From NCBI GenBank assembly GCA_017962085.1, contig JAGCWA010000017.1:186001-250000 (forward strand): DNA of 64,000 nt, in the 5' to 3' direction. Shown here piece by piece: positions 51,427 to 60,783 of this stretch. Both the position numbers and the translations under genes were made by a program. Positions within the stretch are counted from its first letter, which is position 1, and every line of letters begins with the position of its first letter. The notes beneath the pieces were generated by a model, which saw only the letters and a list, made by a program, of their open reading frames with translations, was not told the origin of the DNA and made no database searches. The DNA is from Paludibacteraceae bacterium (GTDB lineage: Bacteria; Bacteroidota; Bacteroidia; Bacteroidales; Paludibacteraceae).

Positions 51427-53847
51427 TCACTTCACCACCACCTTCGCGGCTTTCCCTCCAGCCTTCACCACGTAGACGCCCGCCTGACGCACAGGGATGC
51501 GGACCTCCTCACCACGACCGGTGCCGACCAAAGTGCCTCGGAGGTCATAGACGAAGATTGGCTCCGTCGCACCATCGACGCAGATGGTCTTGTCCATGAC
51601 GTAGAGGCTCACCTGGTCGCCCAGGAAGTCGTCGACACCGTCAACTGGGCGGAAATGGATGTGGTATTCTGTATTATTGATACCGAATGTGTCAGTAACC
51701 ACTATTGTCCAAATGGAAGTTGAGTCATCATATTCAGACTTCAGCACTTTACCATTCAACACATCACATTGGCATAAGAACTCATCGTAGTTGCCTATTA
51801 CCTCATATTTCAAACTGTCCATCTGCATATGGTCTGCAGGCAATCCTCCTTCCGTCGTGACAAACAAAGAGGGATAATGAAGACATTCATCGATGAAATG
51901 GAATGTGTAGTTCGTTATATGTGAGCTATCCTCCGCATGGAAAACCGAAAGGGTAAGTGTATTAGTTGATTCATCGAATGACTCCCTCACAAGCGTCCCT
52001 TGTTCCGCATTATACTTCATAGACAACTCCTTGTATTTGCTCGGCAGCTCATACTCGAATTTGTCGGGAGCGAATCCCTGTACCGGCAAAGAAATGGAAT
52101 CGCTGCAGAGGTCAATGCCCCCCCTGAGGCATGGTTGGAAACGGAACCGGTAGGAAGAAAGAGTATCCCCTCCTATAGTGAGGGATAAACTTAATGTATG
52201 TGTTGAATCCGAGTATGATTTCTTTACATATAGGAGATTGTTGTACTCAGGGAAGACAAAATCCTTTGCAGTAAGGTAGAATGGATAATTATAACCACCC
52301 CATATATAATTTTGAGGCATTTCGTAGTCATATTTGTCCGGAGAGAATGCGTCAAAATCATTCCCCCGAATTTGCAGAGAGGAAATATTTGCCTCAATTA
52401 TTTTTGTTGCAAAGGTATATGTATGCACGTTAGTCGGATTCACCTCATAATCACCTCCTTTGACGGTTATGGTGATAATGCCGGTTTGTGCGTCATAGGA
52501 TTTTTCGACTTTTGCACCCTCAGATACAACAAAACTAAAATCAAACGTTTGTCCGTCTGTTTCTAAATTCACCTTAACATCCGAATAGGAGGAATAATTT
52601 TCATCGAACCTATGAAAGGTATATTCCCTGATGTCATATGAATATTTCTCCGGAGAAAAATCCACTTCAGTCCTTGTGTAGTTTCCTTTATAGACTTTAT
52701 TGATGTATGACTCCATCTTTTTCAGGGCAAACGTGTAGGTATTCACATCTGTCGAATCGTAGGCATAATTTGCACCTTTGACTATAACAGAGAGTGTGCT
52801 TGTTTCTGGATCGAAAGATTTTTCGACGGAGGTTTTGAATGGAGTAATAAATGTAAAATCCTTGTATGTGACAATACTTGAGAAATCGTAGTGGAATTGG
52901 TCAGATGAAAAACCATCTATTGGTTGGTTTATACGGAGCGTCGAAAGGATGCATGGTTCTCCCTCCTTCAACGAATTACCATACGTATATACGATGCTAT
53001 CTTTCATGACGAAACCAGTCTCCGTAGAATCATATCGCACGGTCTTGATTCTTCGGTCGAGGCTGTCATAAGAGTGTTCTTCCAATATGTCAACATAATT
53101 ACTTACAGAGTGGGATGAAATCAAATTCTGTCTGTCATCGTAAGTATTGGTAATATTACACCATTCATGCAAATATCCTTTATAATATGCATTTCCAAGG
53201 CTGTCATATTTAATATGTTCCTCATCATAAACATCTTCCCACGGATATCCACAATTTGTTCCATAGGTCATGTCCTCATAATTGAAGGATAGGCGATACC
53301 CATCCGGTCTAAAATTGTTTTCCAATGTATGATCAGGCACGGTCCAATAGGAGTTGACGAGTTCATTGGTCTCAGGATCCCAACTATGATGTGATTCTGC
53401 GGTGGTGTAATCAACGTATTCAGCTTCACTAAGCATACCATTGTCATGATATGCAAACCTTTCGCCTATAATATTGTTGGGGAACCATTGCTTCGTCACA
53501 TTATCACAAGTATAATAGAGTATATTCATCTTGTCACCTTTCTCATTGGTGACATAACCTGTATTAATGCGGTAATAATCGTTTTTTATTGTTTCAAAAC
53601 TATAAGCAAAATCATAAGATATAGCAGTACCTCCATTCTTGTAGATTCCGCGACCAACAATCTGCCCCGCATTATTGTACTCCATGTAATAGCACGGCGT
53701 AGTGTCAACCACCATGTCCAGCACGAAGGTGGTGTCCAGTTTCTCCGCCGAAAGCGAAGAGGGGCAGCAGAGGCCCAATAACCCTAAAATGGTTGCGGCA
53801 CACTTCTTCCCGAGAAGGCGACCGCCTAATTGTTTCAATTGTTCCAT
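51427..53847 (-). CDS. Array paralogue B: secreted YD-like/cadherin-like modular protein
   Basis: 806 residues from the ATG at 53847. It shares its signal peptide (QLGGRLLGKKCAATILGLLGL) and the start EKLDTTFVLDMVVDTTPCYY with its neighbours, and the C-terminal sorting segment (VDDFLGDQVSLYVMDKTICV ... KAAKVVVK) almost exactly with A. Between them are the YD-like N-terminal domain (YDSLGNAYYKG, YDDRQNLISS, SYDSLDRRIKTVRYDST) and four cadherin-like modules plus one degenerate one (VDFSPEKYSYDI, DAFSPDKYDYEMP, QGFAPDKFEYELP). An extra segment (SLFVTTEGGLPADHMQMDSL) is not in A. No catalytic motif is seen. Confidence 0.8.
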   Translation of the reverse strand: MEQLKQLGGRLLGKKCAATILGLLGLCCPSSLSAEKLDTTFVLDMVVDTTPCYYMEYNNAGQIVGRGIYKNGGTAISYDFAYSFETIKNDYYRINTGYVTNEKGDKMNILYYTCDNVTKQWFPNNIIGERFAYHDNGMLSEAEYVDYTTAESHHSWDPETNELVNSYWTVPDHTLENNFRPDGYRLSFNYEDMTYGTNCGYPWEDVYDEEHIKYDSLGNAYYKGYLHEWCNITNTYDDRQNLISSHSVSNYVDILEEHSYDSLDRRIKTVRYDSTETGFVMKDSIVYTYGNSLKEGEPCILSTLRINQPIDGFSSDQFHYDFSSIVTYKDFTFITPFKTSVEKSFDPETSTLSVIVKGANYAYDSTDVNTYTFALKKMESYINKVYKGNYTRTEVDFSPEKYSYDIREYTFHRFDENYSSYSDVKVNLETDGQTFDFSFVVSEGAKVEKSYDAQTGIITITVKGGDYEVNPTNVHTYTFATKIIEANISSLQIRGNDFDAFSPDKYDYEMPQNYIWGGYNYPFYLTAKDFVFPEYNNLLYVKKSYSDSTHTLSLSLTIGGDTLSSYRFRFQPCLRGGIDLCSDSISLPVQGFAPDKFEYELPSKYKELSMKYNAEQGTLVRESFDESTNTLTLSVFHAEDSSHITNYTFHFIDECLHYPSLFVTTEGGLPADHMQMDSLKYEVIGNYDEFLCQCDVLNGKVLKSEYDDSTSIWTIVVTDTFGINNTEYHIHFRPVDGVDDFLGDQVSLYVMDKTICVDGATEPIFVYDLRGTLVGTGRGEEVRIPVRQAGVYVVKAGGKAAKVVVK

Positions 53848-54090
53848 AAGCGAACTAAATTTATGATAGTACAATAAATAAAACCACCTGCCATTCCACA
53901 ATGCGTGGGCGGCATGTCTCCTTAGAATGACAGAACATATCTAAGATACGAAAAAAAATTGGTATAAAAAATTTGGGGGGGATAATTTATGTAAAATAAA
54001 CCATCTCATGCCGATTGGCGCATAAAAATGAGGAGGCATCGGATATTCGGATATCCGACGCCCCCTTTGTTAGAGAAATTTTTCAATGTG
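53848..54090. repeat. Inter-paralogue spacer, second copy
   Basis: Second copy of the ~240-bp spacer described at 51183-51426. It contains a matching terminator hairpin at about 54034-54071 for paralogue C and the upstream sequence of paralogue B. Confidence 0.85.
54034..54071 (-). terminator. Terminator of paralogue C
   Basis: On the minus strand GGGGGCGTCGGATATCC pairs with GGATATCCGATGCCTCC. The loop differs from the paralogue B copy in a way that keeps the stem paired. Confidence 0.7.
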
Positions 54091-57036
54091 TCACTTCACC
54101 ACCACCTTCGCGGCTTTTCCGCCAGCCTTCACCACGTAGACGCCCGCCTGACTCACAGGGATGCGGGCCTCCTCGCCACGGCTAATGCCGACCAAAGTAC
54201 CGAGAAGATCATAGACGTAGATTGGTTCCGTTGCGCCATCGACGCAGATGGTCTTGTCCGTGACATAGAGGCTCACCTGGTCGCCTAGGAAGTCGTCGAC
54301 ACCGTCCAATGGGCGGAAATGGATTCTGTATTCGACCGTTACAGAGGTGTTGTTGGGCGCATGACGAACCGGCAAAGCCATGTTTTGAGAAGTGGCTGGT
54401 GCTGGTTGGGTCGTGTTCTCTGTCGCAAAGCGGACTGAAATGGTGAGGATGTTAGTTGAGTCGTCAAAAGACTCTGTTGCGACAACACCCTCCGGTAGGT
54501 TGTACGAGACCAGATCCGGGGTATATTCCCTGTCGAGCCAATAGTCATGGATGTCGGAAGAGAATGAATCCACCGGCTCTCCGTCTATGGAGAGGGAGGA
54601 TATGGACGGAAGATTGGATTTAGGATCCATGAAACGGAAGGTATAGACATGCATGTTGGTCGTATCCGACTCGAAATCTGACCCTACCACCGTTATGGTT
54701 AATATATTCGTTGTGTTGTCGAATTTCTTTGCGGTATTAGCACCAACTGATGCGTTGAACCGAATCCTAAATTCTTCGTATAGGATTGAATCCGAGAAAT
54801 CGTATTGATATTTATTGGGCGAGAAAGAATCGACAGGTATATTGTTGATTTCCAATGATGTCAAATATGATTCCGGTTTTCTGAAATTGATATGATATCT
54901 AACCGTATCGTATCCAGGCAAGGAAACAACAACAGTACATGTAAATGTTGAATTAGATTTGTAATCCGCAATCCAACCATTTATGTATGCATCTTCCGTA
55001 TTAAAGAAATCTGGAGTATAGGAAAAATGACATGCGCTTGAATAATCGCCATATACATCATAGTCATATTTGCCGTTTTCAATGGCGACACTTCCTCCAC
55101 TCCTATTAGTCTCACAATTTTCCCATCCAATGTGAAACAAGGAATCACCACGTTTCTTTGTGAGGAAAATATATGTATTGGAATTCTTTGAATCATTCCG
55201 ATCTGAAATTTTAACAGAGACTATGCCAGATGTGGGGTCATAAGATTTATCAACAACATCACCCAAATAAGTCCACTGGACAAAATAATCATTCATGTAT
55301 GCATTGTAATCTGCGTTTAGAACCAAATACATTCCCATTTTTTTATTCTCTGAAAATTTATGGAAGTAGTAATCTGAGAAATCATAGATATACTTTTGGG
55401 GTGAGAATGTGTCAACTTTTGATTTGCCGAATGATAAGGAAGTCATCCAAGTTGGGTTTTTAAACGTAAAACTATAAGTGTGTTGATTATCTTTTTTTGA
55501 GTTTTCAACACGATCTGAATAATCACATCCTTTCACGAGAATATCCAACACCGCATTACTTTTGTTATAATTCATCTCTATAGTCGCACCGGCTGAAACC
55601 TGACATGAAAAGTTAGTCTCATCATAATAGATGTCCGACAAATCATACTGAAATTTGTCATAAGAGAAACCATCGATAAGAACTCCGTTTGTGTCAATTG
55701 AAATCAGATAGGATTCCGGTTTTTTACAAAGGATGGAATAAGTATGCATGTTTGTCGAGTCATATGCATAATCCGATCCATATACGTTTAAGGTCAACAG
55801 CCTCGATTCTGCGTCGTATTTTTTTTCTACCGTCGTACCACCTAGTGCATGATAGCGTATTTGCTCAAATACATAATCGGCTGAACAATTGTACTCAAAT
55901 TTGTCGAATGAGAAGGAATCCAAAGGAACGTTATCGACCAGTATATTTTCCAAATAGGACATCGGTTTTTTGCATGCAATCGTGTAATTTGTGTCTAAGG
56001 TTTGTATTGTCAGAACAGATGATTCCGCATCATACGTTTTTGTCACGCCATCTCCTATAATTGTTATATCGCTGAAAAAATAAGAGTCCGTGAAATCATA
56101 CTCATATTTATCTTTGTTTATGGAATCTCCATTTATAAAACCGTCTTTCGTTAAAACAAGGAAAGGGGAAGGTTGACAGTATATGTATATAACACTATCT
56201 GTTTTATATATGGTTGTTGTATCAAATAAAGTACTAAAAAAGGTTGTCTCATTAATGACTTTTATAAGGCGATTAAGCGAGTCATATTTTTTTGTAGTAC
56301 TTATTATAAAATCATCGAGAATTACGTTGTTGGGGTCAGTCTTTATTCCTTTTTTCTCGACGAATATGTTATTGCCATTATCATCATATCTGTTTGTGTA
56401 GGTTGAATTCTCTCCCACCGAATTAGAGCCATATACATTGTATTGGGTGATATTGCCCCATTTATCATATTGCGCGTTTTCCTCATAAACAGATGGGGGA
56501 GTCCTTGGACCTTGATCAAAATATTTATAATAATACGTTTCGATATAGCCTTTATCAGAGAATTTATTATAATTCCCATATCCATGGCAATGCATGTCTG
56601 CAGGATTCTCAGAGGTCTGACCGCAGTTGGATGTGTAATCGGGACCCATTTGGTGGACCAACCTGTTATTGCCAAAAGTTAATTCATCCGTTTGATTTAA
56701 TTGCACCCATTGTTTTGTCACCCTGTCACATGCGTATAAAAGAGTTTCCGCCCTGTTCCCTTTTTCGTTGGTCACATATCCGGTGTTAATTCGGAAATGG
56801 CTTGTATGATCAAAATCACTGGGTGAAACGTATCGTCCATACTCGGTGATACTCCCGTATGTATCATATTTCGCATAATAGCACGGTGTAGTATCTATCA
56901 CCATGTCCAACACGAAGGTGGTGTCCAACTTCTCAGCCGAAAGCGAAGACGGGCAGCAAAGCCCTAATAACCCTAAAATGATCGCGGTGCTCTTCTTCCC
57001 GAGAAGGCGGCCACATAAATTAGATAATTGTCCCAT
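54091..57036 (-). CDS. Array paralogue C: longest member, about seven cadherin-like modules
   Basis: 981 residues. Signal peptide LCGRLLGKKSTAIILGLLGL, the shared start EKLDTTFVLDMVIDTTPCYY, and a YD-like N-terminal region (QYDKWGNITQYNVYGSN, YDSLNRLIKVINE). There follow about seven modules with entries such as DSFSFDKFEYNCS, DGFSYDKFQYDLS, DTFSPQKYIYDFS, DSFSPNKYQYDFS and DSFSSDIHDYWLD. Most end with the NxHxYxF strand (NMHTYSILCKK, NMHVYTFRF). The last module matches the only module of paralogue D. Within the final module an insert (TQPAPATSQNMALPVRHAPN) is unique. The C-terminal sorting segment is conserved. Its spacer toward D differs from the other spacers. Confidence 0.8.
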   Translation of the reverse strand: MGQLSNLCGRLLGKKSTAIILGLLGLCCPSSLSAEKLDTTFVLDMVIDTTPCYYAKYDTYGSITEYGRYVSPSDFDHTSHFRINTGYVTNEKGNRAETLLYACDRVTKQWVQLNQTDELTFGNNRLVHQMGPDYTSNCGQTSENPADMHCHGYGNYNKFSDKGYIETYYYKYFDQGPRTPPSVYEENAQYDKWGNITQYNVYGSNSVGENSTYTNRYDDNGNNIFVEKKGIKTDPNNVILDDFIISTTKKYDSLNRLIKVINETTFFSTLFDTTTIYKTDSVIYIYCQPSPFLVLTKDGFINGDSINKDKYEYDFTDSYFFSDITIIGDGVTKTYDAESSVLTIQTLDTNYTIACKKPMSYLENILVDNVPLDSFSFDKFEYNCSADYVFEQIRYHALGGTTVEKKYDAESRLLTLNVYGSDYAYDSTNMHTYSILCKKPESYLISIDTNGVLIDGFSYDKFQYDLSDIYYDETNFSCQVSAGATIEMNYNKSNAVLDILVKGCDYSDRVENSKKDNQHTYSFTFKNPTWMTSLSFGKSKVDTFSPQKYIYDFSDYYFHKFSENKKMGMYLVLNADYNAYMNDYFVQWTYLGDVVDKSYDPTSGIVSVKISDRNDSKNSNTYIFLTKKRGDSLFHIGWENCETNRSGGSVAIENGKYDYDVYGDYSSACHFSYTPDFFNTEDAYINGWIADYKSNSTFTCTVVVSLPGYDTVRYHINFRKPESYLTSLEINNIPVDSFSPNKYQYDFSDSILYEEFRIRFNASVGANTAKKFDNTTNILTITVVGSDFESDTTNMHVYTFRFMDPKSNLPSISSLSIDGEPVDSFSSDIHDYWLDREYTPDLVSYNLPEGVVATESFDDSTNILTISVRFATENTTQPAPATSQNMALPVRHAPNNTSVTVEYRIHFRPLDGVDDFLGDQVSLYVTDKTICVDGATEPIYVYDLLGTLVGISRGEEARIPVSQAGVYVVKAGGKAAKVVVK

Positions 57037-57220
57037 AAGCCTTAAAGTTTTTTTTGTAGAATCTACTTTACTCTCTAATCGTCCGATGGAGTAATGGACT
57101 CTCCTATTATTGTTAAAAATATTTTCTGAAGTAAAAAGGCTCTGTTGCCCTCCAATATAGTTGCGGCCGAATGGCGTGGAGCCTACGGGAAGCGCCCGAA
57201 GCCCTCACGCCAGTCAACCA

Positions 57221-58549
57221 TCACCTCACCACTACCTTCTTCGCCTTTCCACCTGCCCTGACGACATAGACGCCCGCCTGAGGCACTGGGATGCGCACCG
57301 CCTCTCCACGGCCGGTACCCACCAGCGCACCCAAGAGGTCATACACGAAGAGAGGCTCCTCCGCTCCATCGACGCAGATGGTCTTGTCCATGACATAGAT
57401 GCTCACCTGATCGCCCAGGAAGTCGTCGACACCGTCTGTAGGACGGAAGTGGAACTTGTATTCGACCGTTTCGTTGGTGCTGTTTGATGTGAGACGGATT
57501 GTGAGGATGTTGGTCGAATCGTCGAAGGACTCTGTTGCGGTAACACCGGCAGGCAGCTCGTATGAGACTATGTCCGGATTATATTCCATGTCGAACCAGT
57601 AGTCATAGAGGTTTTCGTCGAAGGATGTCACAGATTCTTCATCTACTATCAGGGAAGAAATGTGTGGGCGAGTGAGAGGTGCCCCCTCATATAGATAGAC
57701 CGTACTATCCTGAAACCTCCATTCTATCGAATCAGAATAGGGGTCCACAGGCAAATATCGTATTTCCTTAACCCGACGATTATATTCATCGTAGACATAA
57801 GAGACTTTTTCTTCGATGGAAAGACTACCGCAATCATTACTTTCTAAGATGTACGAGACCAAATTGTGGTTGTCGTCATATTCATTCTTATAGGTGTCGT
57901 ATAGTGCGGGATATAATTGGCCTGGCGTGATGTCTTCAGTGTTTTCGTATGATTTCAGATTGCCATACGAGTCATATCGATAGACAATATGTCTGTCCGT
58001 GTATTCGATATGTGACCCATGTGCATCAGCGTCTGTGCTGTATAATAAGCGGTTTTCCTTATAGTAGCCAGACATGGAATAAGAAAAAAATGTTTCGGAT
58101 GATTTATAATATTGGGTTCCTAACGAATCGGGCATATAATATGGATGTGCGCTAGAGTATGATACCTTGTAATCTTTGAACCAGAGCATTCCGTTCTTGT
58201 AAAAGGAGTCTTTATGTGCGATTTCAATTTTATTCCATTGTCTCGTCACCTTGTCGCAGGCATAGATGAGCGTATCGACTTTCCTGCCCTCTTCGTCAGT
58301 GACGTACCCAGTATTGATACGAAAGTAATCTGAGGGGGTGTACCGCCCAGTGGCCGTAATATTCCCTGTGCTGTCATACTTTGTATAATAGCATGGCGTA
58401 GTATCAACCACCATGTCCAACACGAAGGTAGTGTCCAGTTTCTCCGCCGAAAGCGACAGTGGGCCCAATAGCCCCAATAGCCCTAAAAAAGTGATCGCGA
58501 CGCTCTTCTTCCCGAGAAGGCGACCGCCTAAATTAAACTGATGTTCCAT
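57221..58549 (-). CDS. Array paralogue D: shortest member, one cadherin-like module
   Basis: 442 residues, the first gene of the array in transcription order. It has the shared signal peptide (LGGRLLGKKSVAITFLGLLG), start EKLDTTFVLDMVVDTTPCYY, and YD-like N-terminal domain (YDSYGNLKSYEN, YDEYNRRVKEIRYLPVD). A single module (TSFDENLYDYWFDMEYNPDI ... TESFDDSTNILTIRL) closely resembles the last module of paralogue C. The conserved C-terminal sorting segment ends GVYVVRAGGKAKKVVVR. It can be read as the minimal form of the family. Confidence 0.8.
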   Translation of the reverse strand: MEHQFNLGGRLLGKKSVAITFLGLLGLLGPLSLSAEKLDTTFVLDMVVDTTPCYYTKYDSTGNITATGRYTPSDYFRINTGYVTDEEGRKVDTLIYACDKVTRQWNKIEIAHKDSFYKNGMLWFKDYKVSYSSAHPYYMPDSLGTQYYKSSETFFSYSMSGYYKENRLLYSTDADAHGSHIEYTDRHIVYRYDSYGNLKSYENTEDITPGQLYPALYDTYKNEYDDNHNLVSYILESNDCGSLSIEEKVSYVYDEYNRRVKEIRYLPVDPYSDSIEWRFQDSTVYLYEGAPLTRPHISSLIVDEESVTSFDENLYDYWFDMEYNPDIVSYELPAGVTATESFDDSTNILTIRLTSNSTNETVEYKFHFRPTDGVDDFLGDQVSIYVMDKTICVDGAEEPLFVYDLLGALVGTGRGEAVRIPVPQAGVYVVRAGGKAKKVVVR

Positions 58550-58701
58550 AAGTTAATCTATTATAAATGTAAGAAAAACAACCATTCCCCAAATATCTTT
58601 AGGGGATCAATTATACTGAAAATGACAGAATATCACTAAATTAAAAAAAGTATTCGGGAATTGCAAATATTATCGCTTTTTTTGCGGAAGGGGATGAGCA
58701 C

Positions 58702-58770
58702 GGCGGTTTCGTTTGCCGCATTTGATATATGGCATTACTATTTAACCGTTTACAATTTACTATTTCAGAA
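58702..58770. repeat. Dispersed repeat fragment (copy at 58.7 kb)
   Basis: GGCGGTTTCGTTTGCCGCAT (58702-58721) matches 31557-31576 except for three A/G changes. It is followed by TTTAACCGTTTACAATTTAC-like sequence also seen near 31.6 kb and, inverted, near 30.85 kb. Confidence 0.55.
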
Positions 58771-58828
58771 ACGTGGAAAGAATAGTTATCCTCCGCCTTG
58801 TCTAAGGAAAGAGCCGTGGGGGATGTGG

Positions 58829-59401
58829 CTAACGCTTCTCCTCATCTTTGTCGTATTCGATGTACCCTCGTATGTGGTTCTTTTGGTCAAAAAGCGTGTC
58901 GTTCCGTGCGATGAATGTGTCTTCCTGGTAGAAAATCGTGTTCCCCTTTCTTGAATAGGGGTGGGTCTCTATCAGTGATCCGTTGTCACCCCGATATGAT
59001 GTGCGGAGCTCCGCCGTGCTGTCGTCCCGGAACACATAAGCGGTGCTTCCCCTCCATCCGTCCATGTCCGGCAAATAGGCGAGCATCCGTGTGTGGGGAT
59101 TGTATTGGCTGACTTGGTAGTTTGTCGGAGTCAGTGGGGAAAAGTACGCCAAGCAGATTAGCAGGAAGAGGGGTACGAGAATCTTTTCCCAAAGCTTAAG
59201 CCCTTTCCGTCGTACTATTCGGTAGATGAAATGGATGGTTTTTCCAACAGATATGAGCAGGAAAGGAATTGTGAACGTGAATAGTAATGCCGCTCCAAGC
59301 GAGAATTCATCCATGAAGATGACGGTCAGCGAAAAACAGGATATCATCAGCGATAGGATCGATATGAAATCTATAACAATATTTCTGTTGCTTTGTGGCA
59401 C
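58829..59401 (-). CDS. Hypothetical membrane protein
   Basis: 190 residues of unknown family. About three hydrophobic helices occupy residues ~9-30, 35-60 and 72-88, followed by a ~100-residue polar C-terminal part rich in Tyr, Arg and Asp (MLAYLPDMDGWRGSTAYVF, THPYSRKGNTIFYQEDTF). The start is a GTG at 59401; the next Met would cut into the first helix. It stands alone between the array and ackA with no recognised partner. No signal for T9SS. Confidence 0.6.
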   Translation of the reverse strand: MPQSNRNIVIDFISILSLMISCFSLTVIFMDEFSLGAALLFTFTIPFLLISVGKTIHFIYRIVRRKGLKLWEKILVPLFLLICLAYFSPLTPTNYQVSQYNPHTRMLAYLPDMDGWRGSTAYVFRDDSTAELRTSYRGDNGSLIETHPYSRKGNTIFYQEDTFIARNDTLFDQKNHIRGYIEYDKDEEKR

Positions 59402-59504
59402 GGCTTTGTCGTATGAAATTATGTGTTGCGTATCTATCTAAACAAGGGAGACCATTGCGAAATCTCCACAATGATCTCCTGTATAATTGATTATGAGGGC
59501 GAAA

Positions 59505-60707
59505 TTATTTCTTACCCACCAAATCCAATGTGTCGGAAGCGATGGTGTACTCCTCGTCCGTAGGAACGACGATCACCGTCACCTTGGAATCCTTGGCGCT
59601 GATGACCTTCTCTTCGCCATGGACGCTGTCGTTCACAGCCTTGTCCAGCTTGATGCCGAAGAACTCCATGTTAGCGAGAACACCCTCGCGGACTACCTCG
59701 ACGTTCTCGCCGATACCACCCGTGAAGACGATGACATCCACACCTCCCAAGGCAGCCATATAGGCGCCCACATACTTCTTGATGCGGTAGATGACCATGT
59801 CCAACGCCAACTTGGCGCGCTCGTTGCCCTTCGCAATGGCGGCGCGGATCTCACGCATATCGGAAGAGACGCCAGAGATACCCAACATACCGCTCTGCTT
59901 GTTCAGGATGTCGGAGACCTTCTTCGCGTTGTATCCTTCCGTCTCCATCAAATAGGTGATCGCACCCGTGTCGATGTCGCCGGAACGGGTACCCATCATC
60001 AATCCCTCCAACGGAGTCATACCCATGGAAGTATCGAAAGACTTACCGTCCTTGATGGCGGTGACGGAACTACCGTTACCGATGTGACAGGTGATCATCC
60101 TCGTGCCCTCAGGCTTCATGCCCAAAACCTCGAACGCGCGTTTCGACACGTAGCGGTGGCTGGTGCCATGGAATCCGTAACGACGAACCTTGTCCTTCTC
60201 GTAGAGCTCGTATGGAATAGCGTAGAGGAAAGACTCCTTCGGCATGGACTGATGGAATGCGGTGTCGAAGACAGCCACTTGCGGACAGTTAGGCAACAAA
60301 GCCTCCACTGCCATGATACCCTTTAGGTTGGCAGGGTTATGCAACGGACCCAATGGGAAGCAAGCGCGAATCTGCTCCTTCACCACGTTGTTGACGATGC
60401 AACTCTCCGTGAACTTGTCACCACCGTGGAGGATTCTGTGACCTACAGCGTCCACCTCGTTCAATGACTTGATACAACCCTCTGTCGGGTCAGTCAATAC
60501 TTTAAAAATCAATTCGATACCATCAGAGTGGTCAGGCATATCCTTCTCGATGATCGCCTTCTCTCCGTTCTTCTTGGTGTATTTGAGGAATGAGCCTGGG
60601 ATACCGATCTTCTCGACGCCACCCTGCGCCATCACCTCTTTGGTGCTCATGTTGAACAATTTGTACTTGATGGATGAGCTACCACAGTTGATTACTAATA
60701 TCTTCAT
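59505..60707 (-). CDS. ackA: Acetate kinase
   Basis: AckA converts acetyl phosphate and ADP to acetate and ATP, a main energy step of Bacteroidales fermentation, in the cytoplasm. The 400-residue protein has the phosphate-binding start VINCGSSSIKYKLF, AVFDTAFHQSMP, RYGFHGTSHRYVS, ITCHIGNGSSVTAI and VFTGGIGENVEVVRE. Standard length. It follows pta by 76 bp on the same strand. Confidence 0.97.
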   Translation of the reverse strand: MKILVINCGSSSIKYKLFNMSTKEVMAQGGVEKIGIPGSFLKYTKKNGEKAIIEKDMPDHSDGIELIFKVLTDPTEGCIKSLNEVDAVGHRILHGGDKFTESCIVNNVVKEQIRACFPLGPLHNPANLKGIMAVEALLPNCPQVAVFDTAFHQSMPKESFLYAIPYELYEKDKVRRYGFHGTSHRYVSKRAFEVLGMKPEGTRMITCHIGNGSSVTAIKDGKSFDTSMGMTPLEGLMMGTRSGDIDTGAITYLMETEGYNAKKVSDILNKQSGMLGISGVSSDMREIRAAIAKGNERAKLALDMVIYRIKKYVGAYMAALGGVDVIVFTGGIGENVEVVREGVLANMEFFGIKLDKAVNDSVHGEEKVISAKDSKVTVIVVPTDEEYTIASDTLDLVGKK

Positions 60708-60732
60708 TTTATTTCTGCAATCTATTAGAAAT

Positions 60733-60767
60733 GACCATCCACGCCCCTTGGGAGAGGCATGGGTGGT
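60733..60767 (-). promoter_or_regulatory. Hairpin between pta and ackA
   Basis: A 13-base inverted repeat (60733-60745 with 60755-60767, one mismatch and one wobble) sits in the 76-bp gap. There is no T run after it on the minus strand, so it is more likely an mRNA-processing or attenuation element than a terminator. Confidence 0.4.
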
Positions 60768-60783
60768 CTTCTGTTACTCGTGA

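Noticed and set aside
53848-53901. 18-residue N-terminal extension of array paralogue B (and the same for A)
   Set aside because: Starts with TTG and precedes a signal peptide; its conservation reflects DNA duplication of the spacer rather than coding.
57173-57213. Hairpin TGGCGTG...CACGCCA after paralogue D considered as terminator
   Set aside because: The stem is only 7 bp with a long loop and no T run follows; too weak to call.
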